DNA of 12,193 nt, taken from an uncultured Elusimicrobiales bacterium (GTDB taxonomy: Bacteria; Elusimicrobiota; Elusimicrobia; Elusimicrobiales; Elusimicrobiaceae). Of this stretch, positions 6,178-12,166 are shown in pieces. The translations under genes and the position numbers were made by a program. A model generated the notes under the pieces. The model was given only the letters and a program-made list of their open reading frames with translations. It was not told the DNA's origin and did no database searches. Within the stretch, counting starts at the first letter, position 1; each line of letters starts with the position of its first letter. The stretch lies in the NCBI GenBank assembly GCA_905235355.1, contig CAJOLM010000054.1, forward strand, positions 1-12,193. Direction: 5' to 3'.

Positions 6178-7221
6178 TTATTTCCGTTTGATATGGTCGC
6201 CGTATATTGTTTTCCAGTCGTTTTTCATAGAGACCGGGATCCAGCCGTACTTGGCACTTTCGGCACGCATTTTTTCTGCTTTTTCCAGGTTGCCGTACTC
6301 GCGCTCCAGGTCATCACAGCAAAGCATAAAACCCAGGGCCTTATGCTTATTATTATAAATGGTGTAGTTAATCATGCTGGCGTCGGTGGAGCTGTTGCCA
6401 AATGCAAGCACCGGCTGCACACCGATTTCCTGCTGCAAGGTAGCCACCTTATTCATTTGCAAATTTTTGATGAGGTTTTTGCCGCCTAATACCAGCTCGT
6501 CCCCTTTCTGAAAAGTATAGGCCAGGCCGTCGGCATTACCTTGCCTGCTGGCCACAATGGTACTGTCTGATCCAATGACCTGGTGCATGGGAATATACGG
6601 CAGATTTTCCTCAATCAGCGGGCGTATAGTCAGGCGGTCGTTGCCGCTGGAAATATACACGGAGAATTGGTTTTTGACTAAAAATGCCACTACTTCCAGC
6701 ATAGGTTTGTAGAAAATATCGCCGCGCTTCATACCCGTAAAACCGGGCTGATCCTCTTGCATAAAGTCACGCACAAAAGCGTAAAATTCAGATAAGGTAA
6801 GGCCTTTATATACTTCCGAGACCATTTTTTCCCGCTCGGGGCTTAACGGCGGGAAAATGCCTTTCTCGCGCGAGGCACGCGCCGCCGCAATTTGTTTAGG
6901 CGTGGCGTGATAGTTGGCGTCGTCCAGCACTCGGTGTTCAAACAAGAACCAATCAAAATACGTCGGGTCGGTTTCCAAAATAAGCGTTCCGTCTAAATCA
7001 AATACCGCCACGCGCTCCTCTACCGGGATAAAATCGGGCGATTTTGGGTCCGTCACGGACGCCACATATTCCACGAGTGCTTCTTTGGCGGGGGCTTGTT
7101 TATTCCACAGAGAAAGCGGGTCTTTTTTGACGACATGATAACCGCACCCGCTAGCTAGCAGCATTACCACCGTGATACAGAGCCAGGGGAAGAGAAAATG
7201 TCTTGTGTGATTTTTGTTCAT
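6178..7221 (-). CDS. HAD-superfamily phosphatase, probable lipoprotein
   Basis: The start at 7221 (347 aa) is chosen because it gives a lipoprotein signal peptide: basic N-terminus, hydrophobic stretch and an A-S-G-C box with lipidated Cys26. An upstream ATG at 7296 would add 25 residues coded by a palindrome and is unlikely. HAD motifs are present: motif I V-F-D-L-D-G-T with Asp75 and Asp77, motif II Y-I-S-S-G with Ser192, a Lys around 248-252, and motif IV F-G-N-S-S-T-D with Asp280. The entry into motif I (W-N, A-L-V-E-Y-V, V-T-D-P-K-S-P-D-F-I-P) resembles exported HAD phosphatases of gut bacteria often annotated as phosphoserine-phosphatase-like. It would remove phosphate from small substrates in the periplasm; the substrate is unknown. 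Only a weak AAGG lies before the start, inside the palindrome. Confidence 0.82.
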   Translation of the reverse strand: MNKNHTRHFLFPWLCITVVMLLASGCGYHVVKKDPLSLWNKQAPAKEALVEYVASVTDPKSPDFIPVEERVAVFDLDGTLILETDPTYFDWFLFEHRVLDDANYHATPKQIAAARASREKGIFPPLSPEREKMVSEVYKGLTLSEFYAFVRDFMQEDQPGFTGMKRGDIFYKPMLEVVAFLVKNQFSVYISSGNDRLTIRPLIEENLPYIPMHQVIGSDSTIVASRQGNADGLAYTFQKGDELVLGGKNLIKNLQMNKVATLQQEIGVQPVLAFGNSSTDASMINYTIYNNKHKALGFMLCCDDLEREYGNLEKAEKMRAESAKYGWIPVSMKNDWKTIYGDHIKRK

Positions 7222-7818
7222 GAGTACCTTACAGGACACCCCAGGCGGGAGCCTGGGGTGTCCTGTAAGGTACTCAAAAATATAAATAAGAGTCATTCCC
7301 GAGTGTCTTTATCGGGAATCTCAACCTTAAAAAAAGCGGATGAGACCCCCGATACCAACCCTCGGGGGTGGCAATATGTCCGCGCTTTTACGGTCCGCGC
7401 TTTTACGCTTATTGAACTATTAGTCGTGGTGCTTATTATCGGCATACTGGCCGCCATTGCGCTGCCGCAATACCGGGTAGCCGTATTAAAAGCGCGTGCG
7501 ACAGAAGGCATAGTCCAATTAGACGCGCTAATGAAAGCAGAAATCATTTATAAACTAGCTAACGGAGATTATTCTGATGATATGGACGCGTTAGACATTA
7601 CTGCCTTCAACGTAAGCTTCCTAACAAAAGTCTACGTAGAGTATAATGTAGGAAATGGCCTATTTTTAGAATGGGTATGGCCTACAACTAAATGGCCCCA
7701 AGGGCAAAGAAGATGTATTGCTACACCACTCGGGCACCAAACCTGTAAATCGTTAGGAGCCACTCCAATGGAACATTCTAACAATACAGACACCACCACT
7801 TATTACTTGTTTAACTAA
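7198..7818 (+). CDS. Type IV pilin-like protein with long repeat-encoded leader (pilin 1)
   Basis: The core is unmistakable: V-R-A followed by FTLIELLVVV, the class III/type IV prepilin signature with Glu at position 5 of the mature protein. Ala replaces the usual Gly before the cut. The mature part is about 138 aa: the N-terminal helix, a D/S-rich middle, and C-terminal cysteines including C-K-S-L-G, as in pilin 2. The start is unsure. ATG 7198 has AGGGGA seven bases upstream but overlaps the divergent HAD gene and reads through a perfect palindrome. GTG 7258 has GGGAG six bases upstream but lies inside the palindrome. Aligned with the pilin 2 start, the native ATG position reads CTC (7273-7275) at the palindrome edge, so the original start may have been destroyed. 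The leader contains two palindromic repeats and a duplicated VRAFT. It may be a poorly expressed or silent copy. A terminator follows the stop. Confidence 0.82.
   Translation: MSCVIFVHEYLTGHPRREPGVSCKVLKNINKSHSRVSLSGISTLKKADETPDTNPRGWQYVRAFTVRAFTLIELLVVVLIIGILAAIALPQYRVAVLKARATEGIVQLDALMKAEIIYKLANGDYSDDMDALDITAFNVSFLTKVYVEYNVGNGLFLEWVWPTTKWPQGQRRCIATPLGHQTCKSLGATPMEHSNNTDTTTYYLFN
7221..7276. repeat. 56-bp perfect palindrome between divergent genes
   Basis: Arms 7221-7246 and 7251-7276 are perfectly complementary over 26 bp with a GGGA loop. The left edge abuts the HAD start codon; the right edge ends where the pilin 1 start would be expected. Because of the symmetry both strands can code for the same string (Y-L-T-G-H-P-R then P-G-V-S-C-K-V-L). 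It differs in sequence and size from the 25-bp repeat family. It may be a mobile or hairpin element, or a regulatory cruciform. Confidence 0.92.
7292..7325 (+). repeat. REP-like palindrome in pilin 1 leader, unit a (sense)
   Basis: Core 7295-7319 has arms ATTCCCGA and TCGGGAAT and the 9-nt loop GTGTCTTTA, flanked by GTC and CTCAACC. It is read in frame as HSRVSLSGI. The 25-bp core is identical to the unit at 11684-11708 in pilin 2 and falls in the same codon phase there. Confidence 0.9.
7342..7373 (-). repeat. REP-like palindrome in pilin 1 leader, unit b (antisense)
   Basis: Core 7345-7369 has arms ACCCCCGA and TCGGGGGT with a 9-nt loop that reads GGGTTGGTA on the minus strand. It is read as TPDTNPRGW in the pilin frame and oriented opposite to the preceding unit. 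Confidence 0.85.
7378..7407 (+). repeat. 15-bp tandem duplication at the prepilin cleavage site
   Basis: Two exact copies (7378-7392 and 7393-7407) each code for VRAFT. The protein therefore reads VRAFTVRAFTLIEL, with a doubled pre-cleavage segment. It looks like replication slippage that kept the frame. Confidence 0.95.
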
Positions 7819-7854
7819 AAAAACCCCGCTGACAGAAAAGCCAGCGGGGTTTTT
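7819..7854. terminator. Terminator after pilin 1, shared with convergent SWIB gene
   Basis: Stem 7824-7831 with 7842-7849 (CCCCGCTG and CAGCGGGG), extended by A5/T5 pairs, 10-nt loop. T-tract on the right and A-tract on the left, so it can serve both pilin 1 and the minus-strand SWIB gene ending at 7871. Confidence 0.88.
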
Positions 7855-7870
7855 AGTCACTTGCAAAAAC

Positions 7871-8125
7871 TTATTTCACGTTTTTGGAAATATATTTGCT
7901 CATGTCAAACATGCTGATTTGTTTTTTGCCTTCAAAAATGGCAGCTAACTTTGCATCAGAGTTGATCATGCGTTTATTGGTCTTGTCCTGCAGACCGTTT
8001 TTCTTGATGTAATCCCACATCTTTTTGACGATTTCCGTTCTCGGAAGCGGATTGTTGCCCACTACTGCAGCCAAGTTGGCGCTGGGGGTTAAAGGGGCCA
8101 TAAATTTTGCATTTGCTTTTGCCAT
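7871..8125 (-). CDS. Small stand-alone SWIB/MDM2-domain protein
   Basis: The start at 8125 is chosen because GGAG lies eight bases upstream and the SWIB fold begins shortly after; an upstream ATG at 8188 would add 21 unrelated residues. The 84-aa protein is almost entirely a SWIB domain (about 8-83): A-P-L-T-P-S, L-A-A-V-V-G, L-P-R-T-E-I-V-K-K-M-W-D-Y-I-K-K, the G-L-Q-D-K-T-N-K-R stretch, D-A-K-L-A-A-I-F and M-F-D-M-S-K-Y-I. SWIB domains are best known from eukaryotic chromatin-remodelling complexes, and in bacteria from small proteins or topoisomerase I tails, as in chlamydiae. The basic N-terminus and size suggest a DNA- or nucleoprotein-associated role, which is inference. It is transcribed alone between two hairpins. 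Confidence 0.9.
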   Translation of the reverse strand: MAKANAKFMAPLTPSANLAAVVGNNPLPRTEIVKKMWDYIKKNGLQDKTNKRMINSDAKLAAIFEGKKQISMFDMSKYISKNVK

Positions 8126-8172
8126 AGTTAAATCTCCTATATGTAAGTTTGATTTTATTCTAGTGTATATAT

Positions 8173-8198
8173 GGGGCCTGCAGTACAATACAGGCCCC
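8173..8198. terminator. GC-rich hairpin after pckA
   Basis: Perfect 8-bp arms 8173-8180 and 8191-8198 (GGGGCCTG and CAGGCCCC) with a 10-nt loop, 20 bases beyond the pckA stop. No clear T-run follows on the minus strand, so it may end transcription inefficiently or only protect the mRNA end. It also lies just upstream of the SWIB promoter region (8126-8172), where TAGAAT or TAAAAT on the minus strand could be a -10 box. Confidence 0.55.
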
Positions 8199-8217
8199 CA
8201 CAGTAAAGGAAAATGCC

Positions 8218-9843
8218 TTACGCGGCTACTTTCACTTTGGGCGCAGCAGCCAATACTTCTTTGCTTACGCCGTCTTCGTATTTCTTGAAGTTTTCAATGA
8301 ACGCTTTGGCCAGGTACTCATATTTTTCCATATACGCTTTTTTATCAGACCACAGGTTCATCGGGTTCAAGATTTCAGACGGGACGCCTTCACATTCGGT
8401 CGGAATTTGGAAACCGAAAATCGGGTCCGTAATGAAATTGACTTTCGCCAATTTGCCGTCTAATGCCGCATTTAATAGTGTGCGGGTATATTTGATGCTG
8501 ATGCGGTTGCCCACGCCATACGGCCCGCCAATCCAGCCGGTGTTGACCAGCCAGCAATCCACGTTGTGCTCTTGGATTTTCTTTTTGAGCAGTTGGGCAT
8601 AGGTGTCCGGATGCAAGGGCATAAACGGCGCACCAAAGCAGGTAGAGAACGTGCTGGTCGGCTCTTTCACACCCTTTTCCGTACCGGCTACTTTGGCGGT
8701 ATAACCGCTGATAAAGTGGTACAGGGCTTGGTCCGGGCTGAGTTTAGAAATCGGCGGCATCACACCGAAGGCATCACAGGTCAGGAAAATGATGTTTTTC
8801 GGGTGACCGGCGCGTTTGCTTTCCACCGCATTGCTAATGAAGTTAAGCGGATAGCAGGCGCGAGTATTTTCGGTCAAGGTGTCGTCATCTAAATTCAGCA
8901 TACCGCTTTCCGGGCAGAAAACGACGTTTTCAAGCACGGTGCCAAAGCGGCGGGTGGTGGAATAAATTTGCGGTTCTGCTTCCGGGTTTAAGCGGATTAC
9001 TTTAGCGTAGCAGCCGCCTTCAAAGTTAAACACACCGCTTTCGTCCCAGCCGTGTTCATCGTCGCCGATTAAGCCGCGGGATACGTCGGCAGACAGGGTG
9101 GTTTTACCCGTGCCGGACAGACCAAAGAAAATGGCGCTGTCGCCTTTGTCGCCCACGTTGGCAGAGCAGTGCATGGTCATAATGCCTTTTTGCGGCAAGA
9201 GATAGTTCATTACCGTAAACAAGGCTTTTTTGTTTTCGCCGCCATATTCGGTGCCGATGACGAGGACCATCTTTTTGTCAAAGTTGGTCACGATCACCGT
9301 TTCGGAATTGGTACCGTCGGTTTTCGGGTCGGCTTTCAAGCGCGGCAAGCAGATTAATGTAAATTCAGGAACGAAAGATTTTAGTTCTTCCTTCGCCGGT
9401 TCAATGAACATATTTTTGACAAATAAGTTCGTCCAGGCGCACTCGGTAATCGCGCGCACTTTCAAGCGGGAAGCTTCGCTGGAGCCTACATAGGCATCAC
9501 GCACGAACAAATCTTTGTCTGCGGCGTATTTTTGGGCTTTGGCGTACAGAATATCCCAGTATTTTTCGTCAATACCCATATTGCCTTTGCTAAACCACAA
9601 TTTGCCTTCCACGTTTTTCGTTTTGACAAAAAAGCGGTCATTGGGGCTGCGGCCGGTATGTTTGCCGGTGCTTACGCAGAAAGGCCCGCCATAGACGATA
9701 TTGCCTTCTTCGCGTTTAATGGCTTCTTGATACAAGGCCGGAGTGGAATAGTTCCAGTACACGGTCTTGGTGGTTTTCAGGCCGGAGTGCTCCAGGCCAT
9801 AATCCGGTTTTTTACAATCCGGTGTTGCGTTTTTTGTGTTCAT
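8218..9843 (-). CDS. pckA: Phosphoenolpyruvate carboxykinase (ATP)
   Basis: The 541-aa length fits the ATP-dependent family. Visible signatures are R-S-P-N-D near 65-69, Y-G-G-E-N-K-K near 200-206, the P-loop G-L-S-G-T-G-K-T-T near 241-249, the metal-binding G-D-D-E-H-G-W at 260-266, and the N-T-G-W-I-G-G-P-Y-G loop near 434-443. It interconverts oxaloacetate plus ATP with PEP, CO2 and ADP in the cytoplasm. In fermenting gut bacteria it often runs toward oxaloacetate to gain ATP; direction cannot be told here. The start lies three bases after the aminotransferase stop, and the GGAAG ribosome binding site overlaps the last codons of that gene, so the two are one operon. The Ala/Val/Lys-rich tail is slightly longer than usual. 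Confidence 0.97.
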   Translation of the reverse strand: MNTKNATPDCKKPDYGLEHSGLKTTKTVYWNYSTPALYQEAIKREEGNIVYGGPFCVSTGKHTGRSPNDRFFVKTKNVEGKLWFSKGNMGIDEKYWDILYAKAQKYAADKDLFVRDAYVGSSEASRLKVRAITECAWTNLFVKNMFIEPAKEELKSFVPEFTLICLPRLKADPKTDGTNSETVIVTNFDKKMVLVIGTEYGGENKKALFTVMNYLLPQKGIMTMHCSANVGDKGDSAIFFGLSGTGKTTLSADVSRGLIGDDEHGWDESGVFNFEGGCYAKVIRLNPEAEPQIYSTTRRFGTVLENVVFCPESGMLNLDDDTLTENTRACYPLNFISNAVESKRAGHPKNIIFLTCDAFGVMPPISKLSPDQALYHFISGYTAKVAGTEKGVKEPTSTFSTCFGAPFMPLHPDTYAQLLKKKIQEHNVDCWLVNTGWIGGPYGVGNRISIKYTRTLLNAALDGKLAKVNFITDPIFGFQIPTECEGVPSEILNPMNLWSDKKAYMEKYEYLAKAFIENFKKYEDGVSKEVLAAAPKVKVAA

Positions 9844-9846
9844 GTT

Positions 9847-11028
9847 TTAGTCTTCCTTTACTGACAGATTTTTCAGCGCCTTGGCAATGCGTTGGACCCC
9901 TTCCACAATCTGGTCCTTGGACGCGCAAAAACTCATGCGCAAATATCCTTCCATGCCAAAAGCACTACCAGGCACTACCGCTACTAAAGCCTTCTCCAGC
10001 AAGTACTGCGCGAGTGCTTGCGAATCGGCATTATAGTAGCTAAAATCGGCAAAACAGTAAAAAGTGCCCTGCGGTTTATGTACCCCAATATGCGGGATTT
10101 TGGACAGTTCCGCCAGCAGGGCCTCTCTGTTTGTATATAATAAATCACGCAGGTCCTTGACACAACGCTGATCCCCCAAGAGGGCCGCCGTGGCGGCTAC
10201 CTCGGATAAATCACAGTTGCACGACGTGCTTTGGGCTTGCATACGGCCCATTGCGCTGATTAAGGACCTGTTTTCCGACACAGCCCACCCGATACGCAAC
10301 CCGGTCATGCCATATAACTTGGAAACACCGTTTGCGATCACCAAGTTTTGGCTGTCCGTGCAGAAGTCATACGGGTTGGGGCATTTATTGCCGTCAAAAA
10401 TGAGTTGGTTATAAATATCATCCATAAATAGGAAGATATTTTTTTGTTCGGCCAGTTCCACTAGGCCTTTGACAAAATCCGCTTCAAAGATTTGGCCCGA
10501 CGGATTATTGGGGCTGTTTAAGATAATAGCTTTGGTGCGGGGCGTAATAGCAGCGGTCAGTTCCGGCAGCGTAATTTGCAGCCCGTGGGCCGGGCGCACC
10601 ACGACGGGTTTTCCCCCCGCCAGTTTAATCATTTCCGGATAGCTGACCCAGTACGGTGCCGGGAAAATAACTTCGTCTCCCGCGTTTAACGTGACCAGCA
10701 AGAAATTGTACAGGACTTGTTTGGCTCCGGCAGAAATGATGATTTGGTCCGCGCTCACTTTCCGCCCATAATAGGTCTCTGTATAGCGCGCCACGGCAGC
10801 TTTCAGCTCCGGCGTGCCCGAGGACGGAACATATTTGATATTGCGCGTTTGCGCTTTGGCAATAATAGCGTCTACGGCCGCTTGCGGCGCCGGGAAAGCC
10901 GGCTCCCCCACGCCTAAATGAATCAGCGGTTTACCTTCTTTTTTAAGCGCGCGGGCTAGGGCATTAATTTTAAGTGTAGGCGAATCCCCAATGCTTTGCG
11001 CGCGTGTACTTAATGTTAAATTAGACAT
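9847..11028 (-). CDS. Class I pyridoxal-phosphate aminotransferase, probable aspartate aminotransferase
   Basis: The 393-aa protein has the fold-type I aminotransferase layout of the aspB/aspC (I-gamma) group: I-H-L-G-V-G-E-P near 36-43, substrate-side Y-V-P-S-S-G near 66-71, N-S-P-N-N-P-S-G at 171-178, cofactor-ring Asp203 and Tyr206 in M-D-D-I-Y, the Schiff-base Lys237 in G-V-S-K-L-Y-G-M-T-G-L-R, and C-terminal Arg364 for the substrate carboxylate. It would swap amino groups between aspartate (or a similar amino acid) and 2-oxoglutarate. The operon with pckA points to oxaloacetate as the shared metabolite and so to aspartate, though alanine or aromatic amino acids are possible. Odd detail: an S-C-N-C motif at 269-272 where family members usually carry S-N-P-x-S. 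GGGAG lies ten bases before the ATG, and a TACAAT on the minus strand at 11053-11058 may be the -10 box. Confidence 0.9.
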   Translation of the reverse strand: MSNLTLSTRAQSIGDSPTLKINALARALKKEGKPLIHLGVGEPAFPAPQAAVDAIIAKAQTRNIKYVPSSGTPELKAAVARYTETYYGRKVSADQIIISAGAKQVLYNFLLVTLNAGDEVIFPAPYWVSYPEMIKLAGGKPVVVRPAHGLQITLPELTAAITPRTKAIILNSPNNPSGQIFEADFVKGLVELAEQKNIFLFMDDIYNQLIFDGNKCPNPYDFCTDSQNLVIANGVSKLYGMTGLRIGWAVSENRSLISAMGRMQAQSTSCNCDLSEVAATAALLGDQRCVKDLRDLLYTNREALLAELSKIPHIGVHKPQGTFYCFADFSYYNADSQALAQYLLEKALVAVVPGSAFGMEGYLRMSFCASKDQIVEGVQRIAKALKNLSVKED

Positions 11029-11059
11029 AAAACGAAAACTCCCATTATGTCTATTGTAG

Positions 11060-11070
11060 CATTTAATGCG
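11060..11070 (+). repeat. 11-bp direct repeat flanking pilin 2, downstream copy
   Basis: CATTTAATGCG occurs here and again at 11766-11776, on either side of the pilin 2 gene. It could be a target duplication or recombination footprint of a pilin cassette, or chance. Confidence 0.6.
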
Positions 11071-11094
11071 CCGGAAAGTACGCGTTGTATTTAA

Positions 11095-11748
11095 TTAGAA
11101 GTTTAACCTATACATAGAGCAGAGCCATTCCCCACAATAGGCATCTTCTGCCCCAAATAATTTACCCCCCATACTTTTGCAAAGTTTTTTGCCGCGTGCG
11201 CCGTCTACTTTGTAGGAATAACATTCTACGCGTCCGCTCTCTGGGCCTAAATACATTAACAAGGCATTACCAATCCCCACAGTATCCCTATTGAAATAAC
11301 CATATACATAGACACCCGCTGCTTGGTTTAACGAAAAATTACCGCAGTGCTGATGCTCGTCACATTCTGCCGGGAAGATGCCGTCCAAATCTGATAAATG
11401 TGCGGCGTAGCTTCCATTTGCCAGGTAATAAATTTCTTGCGCATCTTTGAGCGCACGCACGGCGGCCATCATGCTGGAATAGCGCGCCTTATCCACGGCT
11501 GCTTGGTATTGCGGCAACGCAATGGCGGCCAGTATGCCGATAATTAAAACGACTACTAACAACTCAATAAGTGTAAATGCTCTCACTCTGTTATCAAACA
11601 AAGGAGCCATCCCCGAAATTTGTAATCGGGGATCTTCCACGCTCCGTTGTTTTCGCATGATACAAACACGACATGCGTTGAAGATTCCCGATAAAGACAC
11701 TCGGGAATGGTTCTTATTTTTATTTTTATTTTCATTTATTTTTTTCAT
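11095..11748 (-). CDS. Type IV pilin-like protein with long repeat-encoded leader (pilin 2)
   Basis: The start at 11748 has AAAGGAG about ten bases upstream. The 217-aa precursor has V-R-A then FTLIELLVVV; the cut would follow Ala57, leaving a mature protein of about 160 aa with Glu at position 5. A 57-residue leader is far longer than the usual 6-25 and contains two REP-like palindromes in the open frame. An inner Met47 would give an ordinary 11-residue leader (MAPLFDNRVRA) but has no spaced ribosome binding site. The mature part has the hydrophobic helix, A-L-K-D-A-Q-E-I-Y-Y-L-A-N-G-S-Y typical of these pilins, and six cysteines beginning in D-E-C-D-E-H-Q-H-C and including C-K-S-M-G, likely disulfide bonded. 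It shares a 27-bp identical stretch with pilin 1 (11518-11544 versus 7435-7461) within the conserved helix. It probably belongs to type IV pili or a type II secretion-like system. Confidence 0.88.
   Translation of the reverse strand: MKKINENKNKNKNHSRVSLSGIFNACRVCIMRKQRSVEDPRLQISGMAPLFDNRVRAFTLIELLVVVLIIGILAAIALPQYQAAVDKARYSSMMAAVRALKDAQEIYYLANGSYAAHLSDLDGIFPAECDEHQHCGNFSLNQAAGVYVYGYFNRDTVGIGNALLMYLGPESGRVECYSYKVDGARGKKLCKSMGGKLFGAEDAYCGEWLCSMYRLNF
11607..11637 (+). repeat. REP-like palindrome in pilin 2 leader, unit b (antisense to the gene)
   Basis: Core 11609-11633 has arms ATCCCCGA and TCGGGGAT with the 9-nt loop AATTTGTAA. In the pilin frame it reads DPRLQISGM. One base differs from the core at 11835-11859, which lies outside the gene. 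Confidence 0.88.
11680..11713 (-). repeat. REP-like palindrome in pilin 2 leader, unit a (sense to the gene)
   Basis: Core 11684-11708, on the minus strand identical to 7295-7319 in pilin 1 and translated to the same HSRVSLSGI in the same codon phase. Between units a and b lies a degenerate hairpin (CGCATG and CATGCG, 11655-11678) that may be a third, decayed unit. Confidence 0.9.
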
Positions 11749-11765
11749 ATTCTTTTTTCTCCTTT

Positions 11766-11776
11766 CATTTAATGCG
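11766..11776 (+). repeat. 11-bp direct repeat flanking pilin 2, upstream copy
   Basis: Second CATTTAATGCG, next to the ribosome binding site of pilin 2 and touching the first unit of the upstream palindrome array. Confidence 0.6.
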
Positions 11777-12035
11777 TCATGCTGAGAGGTTTCTGCTCAG
11801 CACCTCAACCGCTTTCATTTTAAATAAGGATGGGATCCCCGATTACAAATTTCGGTGATGACATCTTTATTTGATTCTGTCGTCCCCGAGTGTTGGTATC
11901 GGGGACCTCAACTACTTTATAAGAGCTGTCATCCTGAGGTGTCGTTACTCAGGATCTCCCTTGTTCCTGCTGTTTATTTTAAACAGCAACAACCCAGAAA
12001 GCGGGAGATGCTGAATAAAAACCTTTCAGCATGAC
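11776..12035. repeat. Array of five REP-like palindromes with compensated arms and a fixed 9-nt loop
   Basis: This gene-free stretch is mostly repeats. Cores of 25 bp lie at 11779-11803 (plus), 11835-11859 (minus), 11882-11906 (plus), 11931-11955 (plus) and 12008-12032 (minus). Each has about 8-bp arms and exactly nine loop bases. Arms vary (ATGCTGAG, GTCCCCGA, ATCCTGAG, ATGCTGAA in sense) while the partner arm changes to match. Flanks are GTC before and CTCAAC or CTCCC after. Core starts are 47 to 77 bp apart. An extra hairpin (11969-11975 with 11981-11987, GCTGTTT and AAACAGC) sits between the fourth and fifth units. No protein-coding signal is seen. Confidence 0.9.
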
Positions 12036-12069
12036 ATCTCTTTTACACCACCATACCCCGTATTGTATC

Positions 12070-12081
12070 AAAAAAAAAAAA
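12070..12081 (+). repeat. Homopolymer run of 12 A
   Basis: Twelve consecutive A bases just right of the palindrome array. Prone to length change; the rest of 12036-12160 shows only a weak TGTTTGG/CCAAACA pair (12096-12102 with 12129-12135). Confidence 0.9.
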
Positions 12082-12166
12082 CAAGTCAAGCCTTTTGTTT
12101 GGGTTCAGATACATTTGAGACTGGATCACCAAACAGAGATCGTCGTTACCTAATCTGTTTAGAGTA

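Noticed and set aside
7222..7296. N-terminal extension of the HAD protein from an ATG at 7296
   Set aside because: The added residues are coded by the palindrome and would bury the lipoprotein signal peptide; the ATG at 7219-7221 gives a normal lipobox.
8126..8188. Longer SWIB protein starting at 8188
   Set aside because: The extension has no ribosome binding site and no similarity to the domain; GGAG before 8125 fits well.
8213..8602. Plus-strand ORFs opposite pckA (also 8566-8892 and 9532-9864)
   Set aside because: They mirror conserved pckA codons in the opposite frame; no independent evidence of coding.
11590..11610. Inner start (Met47) of pilin 2 giving a short leader
   Set aside because: Attractive leader length, but the only G-rich stretch directly touches the ATG, while the upstream ATG has AAAGGAG at good spacing. 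Kept as an alternative in the gene entry.
11776..12035. CRISPR array
   Set aside because: Units are internally palindromic, differ in arm sequence, occur in both orientations, and are spaced unevenly (47 to 77 bp); there are no constant repeats with unique spacers and no cas genes.
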